Origin: Flavobacteriaceae bacterium
Lineage (GTDB): Bacteria > Bacteroidota > Bacteroidia > Flavobacteriales > Flavobacteriaceae
Reading direction: 5' to 3'
Assembly (NCBI GenBank): GCA_018669795.1
Contig: JABHSQ010000010.1
Coordinates: 1 to 64,000, forward strand
DNA length: 64,000 nt
The position numbers and the translations under genes are program-made. Under the pieces are notes generated by a model. It was not told where the DNA came from. It searched no databases and worked only from the letters and a program-made list of their open reading frames with translations. This document shows, piece by piece, positions 35,774-44,304 of the stretch (position 1 is its first letter; each line of letters begins with the position of its first letter).

Positions 35774-36555
35774 TATTTTCCTTTGAAAATTGGCTTTCTC
35801 TTTTCCATAAAAGCATTAACTCCTTCTGTATAATCTTCAGATAGAGCAGCTTCAATTTGTAATTTTCCTTCTAATTCTAATTGCTCTTCTAAGGTATTTG
35901 TGATTGATTTATTTAATAATTCTTTAATAAAACCTAAAGCTTTGGTTGGCATATTTGCTAATTTAACAGCTAATTTTTCAACTTCTTCATTAAAAGTTTC
36001 AGATGAAATTACTTTAAAAATCATTCCTAATTCTTCCGCTTCTTCGGCGCTTACTTTATCTCCTAACATCATTAAAGCGGTCGCTTTTTGAAAGCCAATT
36101 AATCTTGGTAAAAAAAATGTTCCTCCACTGTCCGGTATCAATCCAATTTTACTAAATGCTTGGATAAAACTAGCTTTATCTGATGCTACAACCAAATCAC
36201 AAGACAAAGCAATATTTGCTCCTGCCCCTGCTGCTACTCCATTTACAGCTCCTATAATAGGTTTATTAATAGCTCTAATTCTAGTGATAATGGGATTGTA
36301 ATGTTCCTCTAATATTTTTTTAAAGCCTGGATTTAATTCTGGGCTAGTGACTTCCTTTAAATCTTGACCAGCACAAAATGCCTTTCCGTTTCCGGTAATA
36401 ACAATAGATCTCACTTCATTATTATGCTCACACTCATCTAATATACTTTGAAGTGACAATGCCATTTCTCGGTTGAAACTATTAAACACTTCAGGTCTGT
36501 TAAGTGTTATATAGGCAACTTGATTTTCTATTTTTATAAGAATACTATTATTCAT
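35773..36555 (-). CDS. paaG: Ring-1,2-epoxyphenylacetyl-CoA isomerase PaaG
   Basis: 260 residues, crotonase superfamily. It converts ring-1,2-epoxyphenylacetyl-CoA to the seven-membered oxepin-CoA. Characteristic segments: GNGKAFCAGQDLKEVTSPEL, NGVAAGAGANIALSCDLVVA, and KIGLIPDSGGTFFLPRLIG with the conserved Asp of PaaG/ECI-type isomerases. It is 14 bp after paaD. The ring-isomerase assignment rests on this motif and on cluster position. Confidence 0.92.
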   Translation of the reverse strand: MNNSILIKIENQVAYITLNRPEVFNSFNREMALSLQSILDECEHNNEVRSIVITGNGKAFCAGQDLKEVTSPELNPGFKKILEEHYNPIITRIRAINKPIIGAVNGVAAGAGANIALSCDLVVASDKASFIQAFSKIGLIPDSGGTFFLPRLIGFQKATALMMLGDKVSAEEAEELGMIFKVISSETFNEEVEKLAVKLANMPTKALGFIKELLNKSITNTLEEQLELEGKLQIEAALSEDYTEGVNAFMEKRKPIFKGK

Positions 36556-36569
36556 TTATTAATATTAAA

Positions 36570-37067
36570 TTAAAGACATTTAAAATAATCGAATGGCTCT
36601 TGACAATCTTCACATTTAAATAAAGCTTTGCAAGCAGTTGATCCAAATTGACTTACTAATATTGTGTTTTGTGAACGGCAATTGGTACACTTAACGATTC
36701 GTTTCCCATTTAACAATACCTCTTTATTGGCATCAGCTTCTAAAGGTGCAGCTATACCGTAATCTTCTAATGCTTTTCTTCCTCTTGGTGTAATCCAATC
36801 GGTTGTCCAAGCTGGGTGAAGGATTAAATCTATTCTAGAGTCGTAGCTAGCATCTTTTAATGCTTTTTCAATATCATCTCCTATGACATCCATTGCAGGA
36901 CATCCGCTGTAAGTTGGTGTGATTTCTACTTCTACAATACCATTTATGATTAACGCAGAACGCACAACTCCCATATCCATAATAGACAATACAGGGATTT
37001 CTGGATCAGAAACCTGTTGTAGTATTGGAATTAAAATTGGATCGATATGTTGTTCTGTTTTAGTCAT
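36570..37067 (-). CDS. paaD: Phenylacetyl-CoA epoxidase subunit PaaD
   Basis: 165 residues from ATG 37067. An N-terminal MIP18/DUF59-like domain (QVSDPEIPVLSIMDMGVVR, TPTYSGCPAMDVIGDDIEKA) is followed by a C-terminal zinc-ribbon (KCTNCRSQN, STACKALFKCEDCQEPFDYF). PaaD is required for the epoxidase, probably in metal-centre maturation. The upstream frame start at 37115 is rejected because it overlaps paaC by 47 bp. The chosen ATG begins one base after the paaC stop. Confidence 0.94.
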   Translation of the reverse strand: MTKTEQHIDPILIPILQQVSDPEIPVLSIMDMGVVRSALIINGIVEVEITPTYSGCPAMDVIGDDIEKALKDASYDSRIDLILHPAWTTDWITPRGRKALEDYGIAAPLEADANKEVLLNGKRIVKCTNCRSQNTILVSQFGSTACKALFKCEDCQEPFDYFKCL

Positions 37068-37068
37068 G

Positions 37069-37821
37069 TTACCATTCCATATTTGGATACGTACGTTGCA
37101 TGTATTGCAAATCACTTAATAAGTATCCTAAATGCTCCGTATGAACTCCTTCTTTACCTCCTTTTTGAAACCATTTAGATTCAGGAATTTTGAGTGTTGC
37201 TTCTTCTAAAAGATCCTTAACACGTTTGTAATAATCACCTTTAAGTTTTGTAACATCTACTCCTACACTTTCTAAAACCATAGCTTTATCAGCTTTCGTT
37301 TGATGAAATAATTCATCAGTATAGGTCCATAAATCATTGATAGCTTCTTGCATTTTTTCTTTACTTTCTACTGTACCATCGCCTAATCGCTTCACCCAAT
37401 CAGATGAAAATCGCTCGTGATAACTCACCTCTTTGATGCATTTATTAGCAATAGCAGATAGGGTTAAATCTGTGCTTTTTTGTAGCTCAGCTAAAAATGT
37501 TAGATGATAAACATCAAATAAAAACTGACGACCAATAGTATATGCAAAATTTGAATTTGGTTGTTCTACTAATAATACATTTTTATAGTCGCGTTCTTTA
37601 CGAAGCATTGCTATATCATCTTCGGTTCTTTCGTCTCCTGCAATTTTCGCAGCATATTGAAAATAGCTACGTACTTGACCTAATAAATCCAATGAAATAT
37701 TAGTACAAGCGATATCTGTTTCCAAACTTGGTCCGTGACCACAGAGTTCTCCGATACGTTGTCCTAGAATTAGACTGTTATCTGCGATACCAAGGATATA
37801 GTTATATAAATTCTCTTTCAT
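37069..37821 (-). CDS. paaC: Phenylacetyl-CoA epoxidase subunit PaaC
   Basis: 250 residues, ferritin-like helical protein. It is the structural partner of PaaA in the oxygenase. Visible segments: YILGIADNSLILGQRIGELC, DIACTNISLDLLGQVRSYF and KEVSYHERFSSDWVKRLGDG. Its start overlaps the paaB stop by one base. The set paaABCD plus the reductase PaaE is complete here. Confidence 0.95.
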   Translation of the reverse strand: MKENLYNYILGIADNSLILGQRIGELCGHGPSLETDIACTNISLDLLGQVRSYFQYAAKIAGDERTEDDIAMLRKERDYKNVLLVEQPNSNFAYTIGRQFLFDVYHLTFLAELQKSTDLTLSAIANKCIKEVSYHERFSSDWVKRLGDGTVESKEKMQEAINDLWTYTDELFHQTKADKAMVLESVGVDVTKLKGDYYKRVKDLLEEATLKIPESKWFQKGGKEGVHTEHLGYLLSDLQYMQRTYPNMEW

Positions 37822-38108
37822 TACATGTGTTTTACTTCGTCTGGTAAATCGTAAAAAGTTGGATGGCGGTATACTTTATCTTGAGCAGGCTCAAATAATT
37901 CACCATTATTCTTAGGGTTTGAAGCGGTTATATGTTTAGATTCTGTAACCCAAATACTTACACCTTCATTTCGTCTGGTATAAACATCGCGCGCATTCTC
38001 TAGAGCCATCTCTGCATCTGCAGCATGAAGACTACCAAAATGACGATGTTCTAATCCGTTTTTACTTCTTACAAAAATTTCCCAAAGTGGCCAGTTTTTT
38101 TTTGACAT
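37821..38108 (-). CDS. paaB: Phenylacetyl-CoA epoxidase subunit PaaB
   Basis: 95 residues, normal for PaaB. WPLWEIFVRSKNGLEHRHFG is the family N-terminus, followed by GSLHAADAEMALENARDVYT and SIWVTESKHITAS. PaaB bridges the PaaAC dimers of the epoxidase complex. It is 12 bp after paaA and overlaps paaC by one base. Confidence 0.95.
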   Translation of the reverse strand: MSKKNWPLWEIFVRSKNGLEHRHFGSLHAADAEMALENARDVYTRRNEGVSIWVTESKHITASNPKNNGELFEPAQDKVYRHPTFYDLPDEVKHM

Positions 38109-38120
38109 GACTATCTATTT

Positions 38121-39077
38121 TTATACTACTTGTTTTTGTTTTCTTTCTTGTTTCTTTTCGGCATGAGCCATAGCCGCATCACGAACCCATTCGCCTTCTT
38201 CCCAGGCTCCAACTCGAGCTTTCATACGCTCTCTATTACAAGGCCCATTACCTTTTACTACTTGCCAAAACTCTTCCCAATCAATTTCACCATAGTCATA
38301 ACTACCACGCTCATCATTCCATTTTAAATCTGGATCAGGAATTGTTAGCCCAATCAATTCAGCTTGAGGAACAGTTTGATCTATAAATTGCTGACGTAAA
38401 TCATCATTAGATTTACGTTTTAATTTCCATTTCATAGATTGTTCTGTATGAATAGATTCTGCATCTGTTGGACCTAACATCATAAGGCTTGGCCACCACC
38501 AGCGATTCAGAGCATCTTGAGCTAAATCCTTTTGTTCCATTGTTCCATTTGCCAATTTCATCATAATTTCATATCCTTGACGTTGATGAAAGCTTTCTTC
38601 CTTGCATACACGAACCATAGCTCTTGCATAGGGTCCGTACGATGTATTACAGAGCGGAACTTGATTAATGATAGCGGCACCATCTACCAACCAACCTATT
38701 GCACCCATATCTGCCCAAGTTACCGTTGGATAATTGAAAATACTCGAATATTTTGCTGCACCCGTATGAAGTTGGTTATATAATTCTTCTCTTGAAATAC
38801 CTAAAGTTTCCGTTGCAGAATATAAATACAATCCATGCCCAGCTTCGTCTTGAACCTTTGCTAATAATGCTACTTTTCTTCTTAAAGAAGGAGCCCTAGT
38901 AATCCAATTACTTTCTGGGAGCATTCCTACTATTTCGGAATGCGCATGTTGAGACATTTGTCTAATATGTGTCTTGCGATACTTTTCTGGCATCCAATCT
39001 TTGGGCTCAATTTTTTCATCACGAGCAATGCGAGCTTCAAATTGAGTTTCTAAATTTTTTAGTTGTTCTTTACTCAT
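38121..39077 (-). CDS. paaA: Phenylacetyl-CoA epoxidase catalytic subunit PaaA
   Basis: 318 residues, the di-iron subunit that epoxidises the phenylacetyl-CoA ring. Iron-ligand regions are visible as [20 protein letters not shown] and [37 protein letters not shown] and the C-terminal [14 protein letters not shown] are also typical. An 87-bp gap with a small hairpin separates it from paaE upstream. Confidence 0.96.
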   Translation of the reverse strand: MSKEQLKNLETQFEARIARDEKIEPKDWMPEKYRKTHIRQMSQHAHSEIVGMLPESNWITRAPSLRRKVALLAKVQDEAGHGLYLYSATETLGISREELYNQLHTGAAKYSSIFNYPTVTWADMGAIGWLVDGAAIINQVPLCNTSYGPYARAMVRVCKEESFHQRQGYEIMMKLANGTMEQKDLAQDALNRWWWPSLMMLGPTDAESIHTEQSMKWKLKRKSNDDLRQQFIDQTVPQAELIGLTIPDPDLKWNDERGSYDYGEIDWEEFWQVVKGNGPCNRERMKARVGAWEEGEWVRDAAMAHAEKKQERKQKQVV

Positions 39078-39155
39078 TTTTTTATGTTTTTGACTTTTGG
39101 TTATTAACCTTTAGCGAGTTGAACTTCAATTTTTATTTTCAATATAAATATATTG

Positions 39156-39178
39156 GATTTGATGCTAAACATCAAAAT
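39156..39178 (-). other. Hairpin at the paaE stop codon
   Basis: TTTGATG (39158-39164) and CATCAAA (39170-39176) form a 7-bp stem around the paaE stop. No T run follows on the minus strand, so an RNA-processing or stability element between paaE and paaA is more likely than a terminator. Confidence 0.35.
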
Positions 39179-40235
39179 CTAGTATTACTTTTTTAGTTGT
39201 TGGAACAGCTTGACAACTTAATACATATTGTTGTGCAACTTCCTTTTCATCTAAGGCATAATTTACTTTCATGAACACTTCTCCTTCAACTACTCGACAT
39301 TTACATGTGCTGCAAACTCCACTTTTACAAGCGAATGGTAAATCTGAACCTGCATTTAAAGCGGCATCCAGAATATTTCCATCTCCTTTAGGCATACCAA
39401 AATGAAATTCTTTACCTCCATCTATAATAGTAATTTCAACTTGATCTCTTTCTGATATTTCAGTGTTTTTAGTTTCCTTGACATTTTCTTTTGAAAGACC
39501 TGTTACAAATAACTCGAAATGAATCTTTTCTGAAGCCATTCCAGCTTTTATCAATTCATCTTTTACTAAAAAAATCATTTCTTCAGGGCCACAAAGAAAA
39601 CATTCATCTAAACTTGAAACATCTACTAATTTATCAAAAATTATTTCTAATTTTTCTTTTGAAAACCGCCCATTAAACAATTCAACATCTCTGTATTCTT
39701 TAGTTAAAAAATAAAACAACTCAATCCTTCCGAAATATTGATTTCTAAGTTGTTCTATTTCTTCTTTAAAAATAATAGATTTAACAGTACGGTTCAAATA
39801 AAATAATTTGAAGGTACTATTAGGTTCCATTTCTAAATGAGTTTTCAATATCGAAAGTATAGGGGTAATACCACTACCCGCTGTAAAAAAAATATAATTT
39901 TTTGGTGTCTCAGAAATTGCAATGCCAAACCTACCCATTGGTTTCATTACTTTTAAAACATCACCTTTTTTTAGAGTTTCGTTTACAAAAGTTGAAAATT
40001 TACCATCAGGTATTTTCTTAACTGCTACTTTCCATTCATGATCCAAAGGACTAGTACATAAACTATAAGAACGCCTAATATCCTCATCATCTATAGTGTC
40101 TCTTAGGGTTAAATATTGCCCTGGCTTAAACTTAAATGTTATTTTTAAATCCTCCGGTACATTAAACGCTATGACCGAACAATCGTCGGTATCTTTATAA
40201 ATATCTTTTACTTCAAGGGAATGAAATTTCGCCAC
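39165..40235 (-). CDS. paaE: Phenylacetyl-CoA epoxidase reductase PaaE (GTG start)
   Basis: 356 residues from GTG 40235. A flavin-binding FNR domain comes first (FKPGQYLTLRDTIDDEDIRR, SYSLCTSPLD, FFTAGSGITPILSILKTHLE), then the NAD domain (ECFLCGPEEMIFLVKD). A C-terminal plant-type 2Fe-2S ferredoxin has its cysteines in FACKSGVCSTCKCRVVEG and VLSCQAVP. It passes NADPH electrons to PaaA. GTG gives the conserved start MAKFHSLEVKDI. A longer TTG-initiated frame would begin inside the operator palindrome and is rejected. Confidence 0.93.
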   Translation of the reverse strand: MAKFHSLEVKDIYKDTDDCSVIAFNVPEDLKITFKFKPGQYLTLRDTIDDEDIRRSYSLCTSPLDHEWKVAVKKIPDGKFSTFVNETLKKGDVLKVMKPMGRFGIAISETPKNYIFFTAGSGITPILSILKTHLEMEPNSTFKLFYLNRTVKSIIFKEEIEQLRNQYFGRIELFYFLTKEYRDVELFNGRFSKEKLEIIFDKLVDVSSLDECFLCGPEEMIFLVKDELIKAGMASEKIHFELFVTGLSKENVKETKNTEISERDQVEITIIDGGKEFHFGMPKGDGNILDAALNAGSDLPFACKSGVCSTCKCRVVEGEVFMKVNYALDEKEVAQQYVLSCQAVPTTKKVILDFDV

Positions 40236-40253
40236 AATTATAATATTTATTTC

Positions 40254-40271
40254 AACTAACAATTGTTAGTT
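40254..40271. promoter_or_regulatory. Perfect 18-bp palindrome, candidate TetR operator
   Basis: AACTAACAATTGTTAGTT is a perfect inverted repeat. It lies 8 bp downstream of the minus-strand -7 box and 19 bp before the paaE GTG, so a bound repressor would block transcription start. tetR is immediately upstream. Confidence 0.7.
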
Positions 40272-40278
40272 TACGTTA

Positions 40279-40286
40279 CAAAGATA
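40279..40286 (-). promoter_or_regulatory. -7 box of the paaE-led operon
   Basis: The minus strand reads TATCTTTG (plus CAAAGATA), a perfect TAnnTTTG match. It lies between the tetR stop and the palindrome. No clear TTG is seen at -33, as expected for a regulated promoter. Confidence 0.65.
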
Positions 40287-40301
40287 ACAAATATTTACTA
40301 T

Positions 40302-40871
40302 TTATTTATTTATTCCTTTTAACAGCACTTCACTTAAGTTAGCAGCTAAAAGTGAGGGCTCCATGTCATCTTTTTTTGGAACCCAAAGGTATAGTGAGCG
40401 TAAGGTAGATAAGATAGAAAATACCATAATATCGGGATTTATATTTTTTATTTCATTTTTTAAAATACCTTTACTGATAATATTTCTAAAAGAATTTTCA
40501 TATTCCATACGCAAGGCTAGATAATGGTTTAATTGATCTTTTAAATGCATCCAATCGTTATTTAAAGAAGCCATTCCGTTAGTATTCCTGCTGGAAATAT
40601 CTACATGTAAAATAATAATTTGCTTTAATTTATATATACAATCATTATTGCCACTTTTTATTTTTTCCAATCCATCAATAAACTCTTCCGCCAATGATAT
40701 AATAATAAATGTAAGAATCTCCTCTTTATTTTGTATGTGATTATAAAGGCTAGCAGCTTTAATTCCCATTACTTTTGCGATATCTCGCATCGTGACAGCA
40801 CTATAACCTTTTTCTTTAAAAAGAGTAGAGGCTACGGAAATAATTTCTAATTTTCTGGGAGATGGATTCAT
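40302..40871 (-). CDS. TetR-family regulator, probable paa repressor
   Basis: 189 residues. An N-terminal helix-turn-helix (KLEIISVASTLFKEKGYSAV, TMRDIAKVMGIKAASLYNHI) is followed by a ligand-binding helical region of low similarity. In other bacteria paa clusters are controlled by PaaX or TetR-type PaaR, which respond to phenylacetyl-CoA. Its position at the head of the run, 66 bp before paaE and next to the palindrome, points to local control. It lies divergent from the phenylalanine hydroxylase gene and may regulate that too. Confidence 0.9.
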   Translation of the reverse strand: MNPSPRKLEIISVASTLFKEKGYSAVTMRDIAKVMGIKAASLYNHIQNKEEILTFIIISLAEEFIDGLEKIKSGNNDCIYKLKQIIILHVDISSRNTNGMASLNNDWMHLKDQLNHYLALRMEYENSFRNIISKGILKNEIKNINPDIMVFSILSTLRSLYLWVPKKDDMEPSLLAANLSEVLLKGINK

Positions 40872-41022
40872 GTGTCAATACTATTTTATAAATCGGTCAC
40901 ATGCTGTTTACTAAAAATCATCCTTTGAGTGTAAAACTTTTATATGCTCGTTTCATAGAAAAGGCAAGTTATCATTTCTTTTTTTATCTACAATTCTGAA
41001 ACTATAATTAATAATATTATTC

Positions 41023-41030
41023 TATTTTTG
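41023..41030 (+). promoter_or_regulatory. -7 box directly before the phenylalanine hydroxylase ATG
   Basis: TATTTTTG at 41023-41030 matches TAnnTTTG and ends only 5 bp before the ATG at 41036, which would give a leaderless or nearly leaderless mRNA. Confidence 0.45.
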
Positions 41031-41035
41031 ACTTT

Positions 41036-42778
41036 ATGAACGATCAAATTAAATCGAATCCATTGTTGGACAAATTGCCTCCTCATTTGAAGCAATTTAT
41101 GAAGTCACAAGATTACGAACAATATACTCCCATAAATCAGGCAGTGTGGCGTTATGTAATGCGCAAGAATATAGATTACTTAAGTAACGTAGCACACGAA
41201 AGCTATCTTGAAGGTTTAGACAAAACTGGTATTTCTATTGACCACATCCCATCTATGTATGGCATGAATAGAATACTTAAAGAAATTGGTTGGGCTGCTG
41301 TTGCTGTTGATGGTTTTATACCACCCAATGCTTTTATGGAGTTTCAAGCCTATAAAATATTGGTTATAGCAAGTGATATTAGACAATTAGAAAATATTGA
41401 GTATACTCCTGCACCAGATATTATTCATGAAGGCGCAGGTCATGCCCCTATTATTGCAAGTCCAGATTATGCTGAATATTTAAGGCGTTTTGGAGAAATT
41501 GGAGCCAAAGCAATTTCTAGTGCTTATGATATAGATATGTATGAAGCTATAAGAAAATTATCTATTGTAAAGGAAGCTGATGGAGTTTCAAACTCAATAA
41601 TAGAAGCAGCAGAAAACAGGGTGGCAGAATTACAAAACAAAGAGGTTTCACCTTCCGAAATTACATTAATTAGAAATTTACATTGGTGGACCGTAGAGTA
41701 TGGATTAGTTGGCACTATTAATGATCCGAAAATTTATGGCGCTGGGCTTCTATCTTCTATTGGAGAAAGCAGTTCATGTTTAAAAGATGAAGTAAAAAAA
41801 ATTCCATATTCCATAGATGCTGCTTATCAAAGTTTTGACATTACAAAACCGCAACCTCAACTATATGTAACACCAGATTTCGCATACTTACAAGAGGTTT
41901 TAGAAGAATTCGCCAATACCATGGCTGTTAGAAAAGGAGGCTGGAGAGGTTTAAATAAACTAATAGGTTCAAAGCAATTAGGCACTATAGAGTTAAGTAC
42001 CGGGCTTCAAATTTCAGGTGTATTTGCCCAAATGATTAAAAATGAAGATAACGAAGTAGTATTCTTTAAAACAGAGGGTCCTACAGCGCTCTCCTATCGA
42101 GAGAAGGAAGTGATCGGTCACGGAATTACTGCTCACAAACATGGTTTCAGTTCTCCTTTAGGGAAATTGAAAGGCATCAATCTAGCGATTGAAAATATGG
42201 GGCCTCGAGATTTACAGGCTTATAATTTTTATGATGGAAAAGAAATTTCATTTGAGTTTGAAAGCGGAATCACTGTAAAAGGATTAAATGTTACAGGAAT
42301 TAGAAACCTTCGAGGGGAATTGATGTTGATTCAGTTTACAAATTGTACGGTGACTTATAAAAATGAACTGTTGTTTTCTCCAGAAATGGGAGGTTTTGAT
42401 ATGGCGGTTGGCAAAGAAATTGTTTCTGCTTTTACAGGTGCAGCAGATTATAATTCTTTCCCAATTACCTTAAAACCAAGCGATACTAAAACCATTCAAA
42501 AGGCCATTTCAAAAAAAGAAAGGGAATTAAATAAATTATATAATTCTGTTAGAACCATACGAAAAAACAAAGCTTCTTACGATGCTTTAATGACCATTTT
42601 TGAAGCCTTAAAAAGAGATTATCCTTCCGATTGGTTATTATCTATTGAAATATATGAACTCACTAAGGAAGAAGTCGTTTTACAACACTTAATCAACTTA
42701 AAAGACACCTGGCCAAAAATCGCTCATTTGATTGATAATGGGATTGATTTAATAAATCGCAAGGGGTCATCTTCTTAA
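41036..42778 (+). CDS. phhA: Aromatic amino acid (phenylalanine) hydroxylase, long form
   Basis: 580 residues. The N-terminal ~300 form the pterin-dependent hydroxylase. Iron ligands are the two His of DIIHEGAGHAPIIASPDYAE and the Glu of LHWWTVEYGLVG; IPSMYGMNRILKEIGWAAVA is also conserved. The ~270-residue C-terminal part (after about residue 310) is absent from proteobacterial PhhA but usual in the Bacteroidota long form; its role is unknown. It would convert Phe to Tyr with tetrahydropterin. Divergent from the paa run, it offers a second route for phenylalanine. Substrate preference (Phe over Trp) is inferred. Confidence 0.88.
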   Translation: MNDQIKSNPLLDKLPPHLKQFMKSQDYEQYTPINQAVWRYVMRKNIDYLSNVAHESYLEGLDKTGISIDHIPSMYGMNRILKEIGWAAVAVDGFIPPNAFMEFQAYKILVIASDIRQLENIEYTPAPDIIHEGAGHAPIIASPDYAEYLRRFGEIGAKAISSAYDIDMYEAIRKLSIVKEADGVSNSIIEAAENRVAELQNKEVSPSEITLIRNLHWWTVEYGLVGTINDPKIYGAGLLSSIGESSSCLKDEVKKIPYSIDAAYQSFDITKPQPQLYVTPDFAYLQEVLEEFANTMAVRKGGWRGLNKLIGSKQLGTIELSTGLQISGVFAQMIKNEDNEVVFFKTEGPTALSYREKEVIGHGITAHKHGFSSPLGKLKGINLAIENMGPRDLQAYNFYDGKEISFEFESGITVKGLNVTGIRNLRGELMLIQFTNCTVTYKNELLFSPEMGGFDMAVGKEIVSAFTGAADYNSFPITLKPSDTKTIQKAISKKERELNKLYNSVRTIRKNKASYDALMTIFEALKRDYPSDWLLSIEIYELTKEEVVLQHLINLKDTWPKIAHLIDNGIDLINRKGSSS

Positions 42779-43205
42779 ATTATATTGAGATGCCATTACT
42801 TCACCATAAGCTCCACAAGAATTTACAACTAGTAAATCTCTTATTTGAGATCCTATGTGAAAATAAAAACAAATAGATTAATGTTTTTAAGGTTTTTCAA
42901 AGTATGTAAAACCTCTTCTAATTCCCATCTGTTAATACCAAATTTATTTTCTTCTAATCCAGTGATTATATTAATGTGTATTGGCTTTAACATTGGGATT
43001 AATCCGTAAAGCAATGTTTGCTATTTTATTTTTATTTTCAGCTAGTTCATTTATTACTATTAATTCAGGAATAGATTCACAATTAAAACAAAATATATAA
43101 TTATCCAATCCGATATTAATTTCTTCATCAGATTTTCCAACTCTTCTTGATTTATCTTTTTACCTTTTTAGCATGTTGAGTGTTAAACTCTAACTGTTTT
43201 TTTTT
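42778..43205 (-). pseudogene. lysA: Decayed diaminopimelate decarboxylase
   Basis: The minus strand carries recognisable LysA pieces in different frames. First comes RVGKSDEEINIGLDNYIFC, then FNCESIPELIVINELAENKN and IALRINPNVKANTH with a stop. In a shifted frame follow IITGLEENKFGINRWELEEV, then FHIGSQIRDL, then GAYGEVMASQYN. Roughly 200 residues between HIGSQIRDL and GAYGEVMASQYN are missing, as is most of the N-terminus with the PLP lysine. The remnant fills the gap between the hydroxylase and desaturase genes. An intact lysA must exist elsewhere if lysine/DAP synthesis is retained. Confidence 0.82.
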
Positions 43206-43287
43206 AAACATATTTAAATTTAGAACATCTTAATAATAGCAAAATTCAGTGGATAAGGGTATATTGCATAACTAAATTTATGAGATT

Positions 43288-44268
43288 ATGTCTATAGAAA
43301 ATATACGTAAAGAAGTAATGCAAACCCTAGGCAAAAACATTGATGTTTTTGTAGACAAGTTTCTAGTAGATGCTGATAAAATATGGCAGCCTTCCGATTT
43401 TTTACCAAACCCTCAAGGAGCTAATTTTTTGGAAGAAGTAAAAGAAATTCAAGAATTAGGAAAAGAATTAGATGATGATTTTTGGGTTAGTTTGGTAGGT
43501 GACACCATTACTGAAGAAGCATTACCAACTTACGAATCTTGGCTTATGTCTCTAGATGGAGTTGATCAAGACCCAGACAATGGTTGGGCTAAATGGATAA
43601 GAGCTTGGACTGCTGAAGAAAATAGACACGGTGATGTTCTTAATAAATATTTATATTTATCGGGGAGAGTAAATATGAGAGAAGTTGAAATTTCAACGCA
43701 ACATTTAATTGCAGATGGTTTTGATATTGGAACAGCAACTGACCCATATAAAAACTTTATTTATACTAGTTTTCAAGAATTAGCTACGTATGTTTCTCAT
43801 AATAATGTCGCAAAAGTAGCTCGTAAAAAAGGACATAAAGCCCTGGCAAAAATGTCTAAAATAATTGCTGGAGATGAAATGAGACATCACTTAGCATATT
43901 CTCATTTTATTGAAGAAATATTTAAAATTGATCCTTCAGAAATGATGTTAGCCTATTATTATATGATGAAAAATCAAATCATCATGCCAGCTATGAATTT
44001 AAGAGAATCATTCGGTAAAAAAACATCTTTATTTGATCAATTTTCGATAGTAGCACAGCGTGCGGGTGTTTACACAGGCTTTGACTATGTAGACATTATG
44101 AGAAAATTAAATGTGCTTTGGAGTATCGATAAAATAACGGGGTTAAACTCCGAAGCTGAAAAGGCAAGAGACTATTTAATGCGATTACCAGATAGAATGT
44201 ATCGATTGGCAGAACGATCTGTTATTCCAGATACTAAGTATCAATTTAAATGGATGACTAAAATGTAG
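43288..44268 (+). CDS. Acyl-ACP desaturase, soluble di-iron type
   Basis: 326 residues of the plant-like stearoyl-ACP desaturase family, which introduces a double bond into acyl-ACP using O2 and ferredoxin. Di-iron motifs: TAEENRHGDVLNKYLYLSG, FQELATYVSHNN and AGDEMRHHLAYSHFIEEI. Start MSIENIRKEVMQTLGKNI follows the lysA remnant by ~80 bp. It probably makes monounsaturated membrane fatty acids. The following gene begins 36 bp later. Confidence 0.93.
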   Translation: MSIENIRKEVMQTLGKNIDVFVDKFLVDADKIWQPSDFLPNPQGANFLEEVKEIQELGKELDDDFWVSLVGDTITEEALPTYESWLMSLDGVDQDPDNGWAKWIRAWTAEENRHGDVLNKYLYLSGRVNMREVEISTQHLIADGFDIGTATDPYKNFIYTSFQELATYVSHNNVAKVARKKGHKALAKMSKIIAGDEMRHHLAYSHFIEEIFKIDPSEMMLAYYYMMKNQIIMPAMNLRESFGKKTSLFDQFSIVAQRAGVYTGFDYVDIMRKLNVLWSIDKITGLNSEAEKARDYLMRLPDRMYRLAERSVIPDTKYQFKWMTKM

Positions 44269-44304
44269 GTATCTGTTTACGTTGGAATAATTGTTTTCCG
44301 TACC

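Noticed and set aside
37068-37115. Longer PaaD start
   Set aside because: Would overlap paaC by 47 bp; ATG 37067 directly follows the paaC stop and gives the conserved N-terminus.
40236-40262. Longer PaaE start at a TTG
   Set aside because: Start would lie inside the operator palindrome; GTG 40235 yields the family N-terminus MAKFHSLEV.
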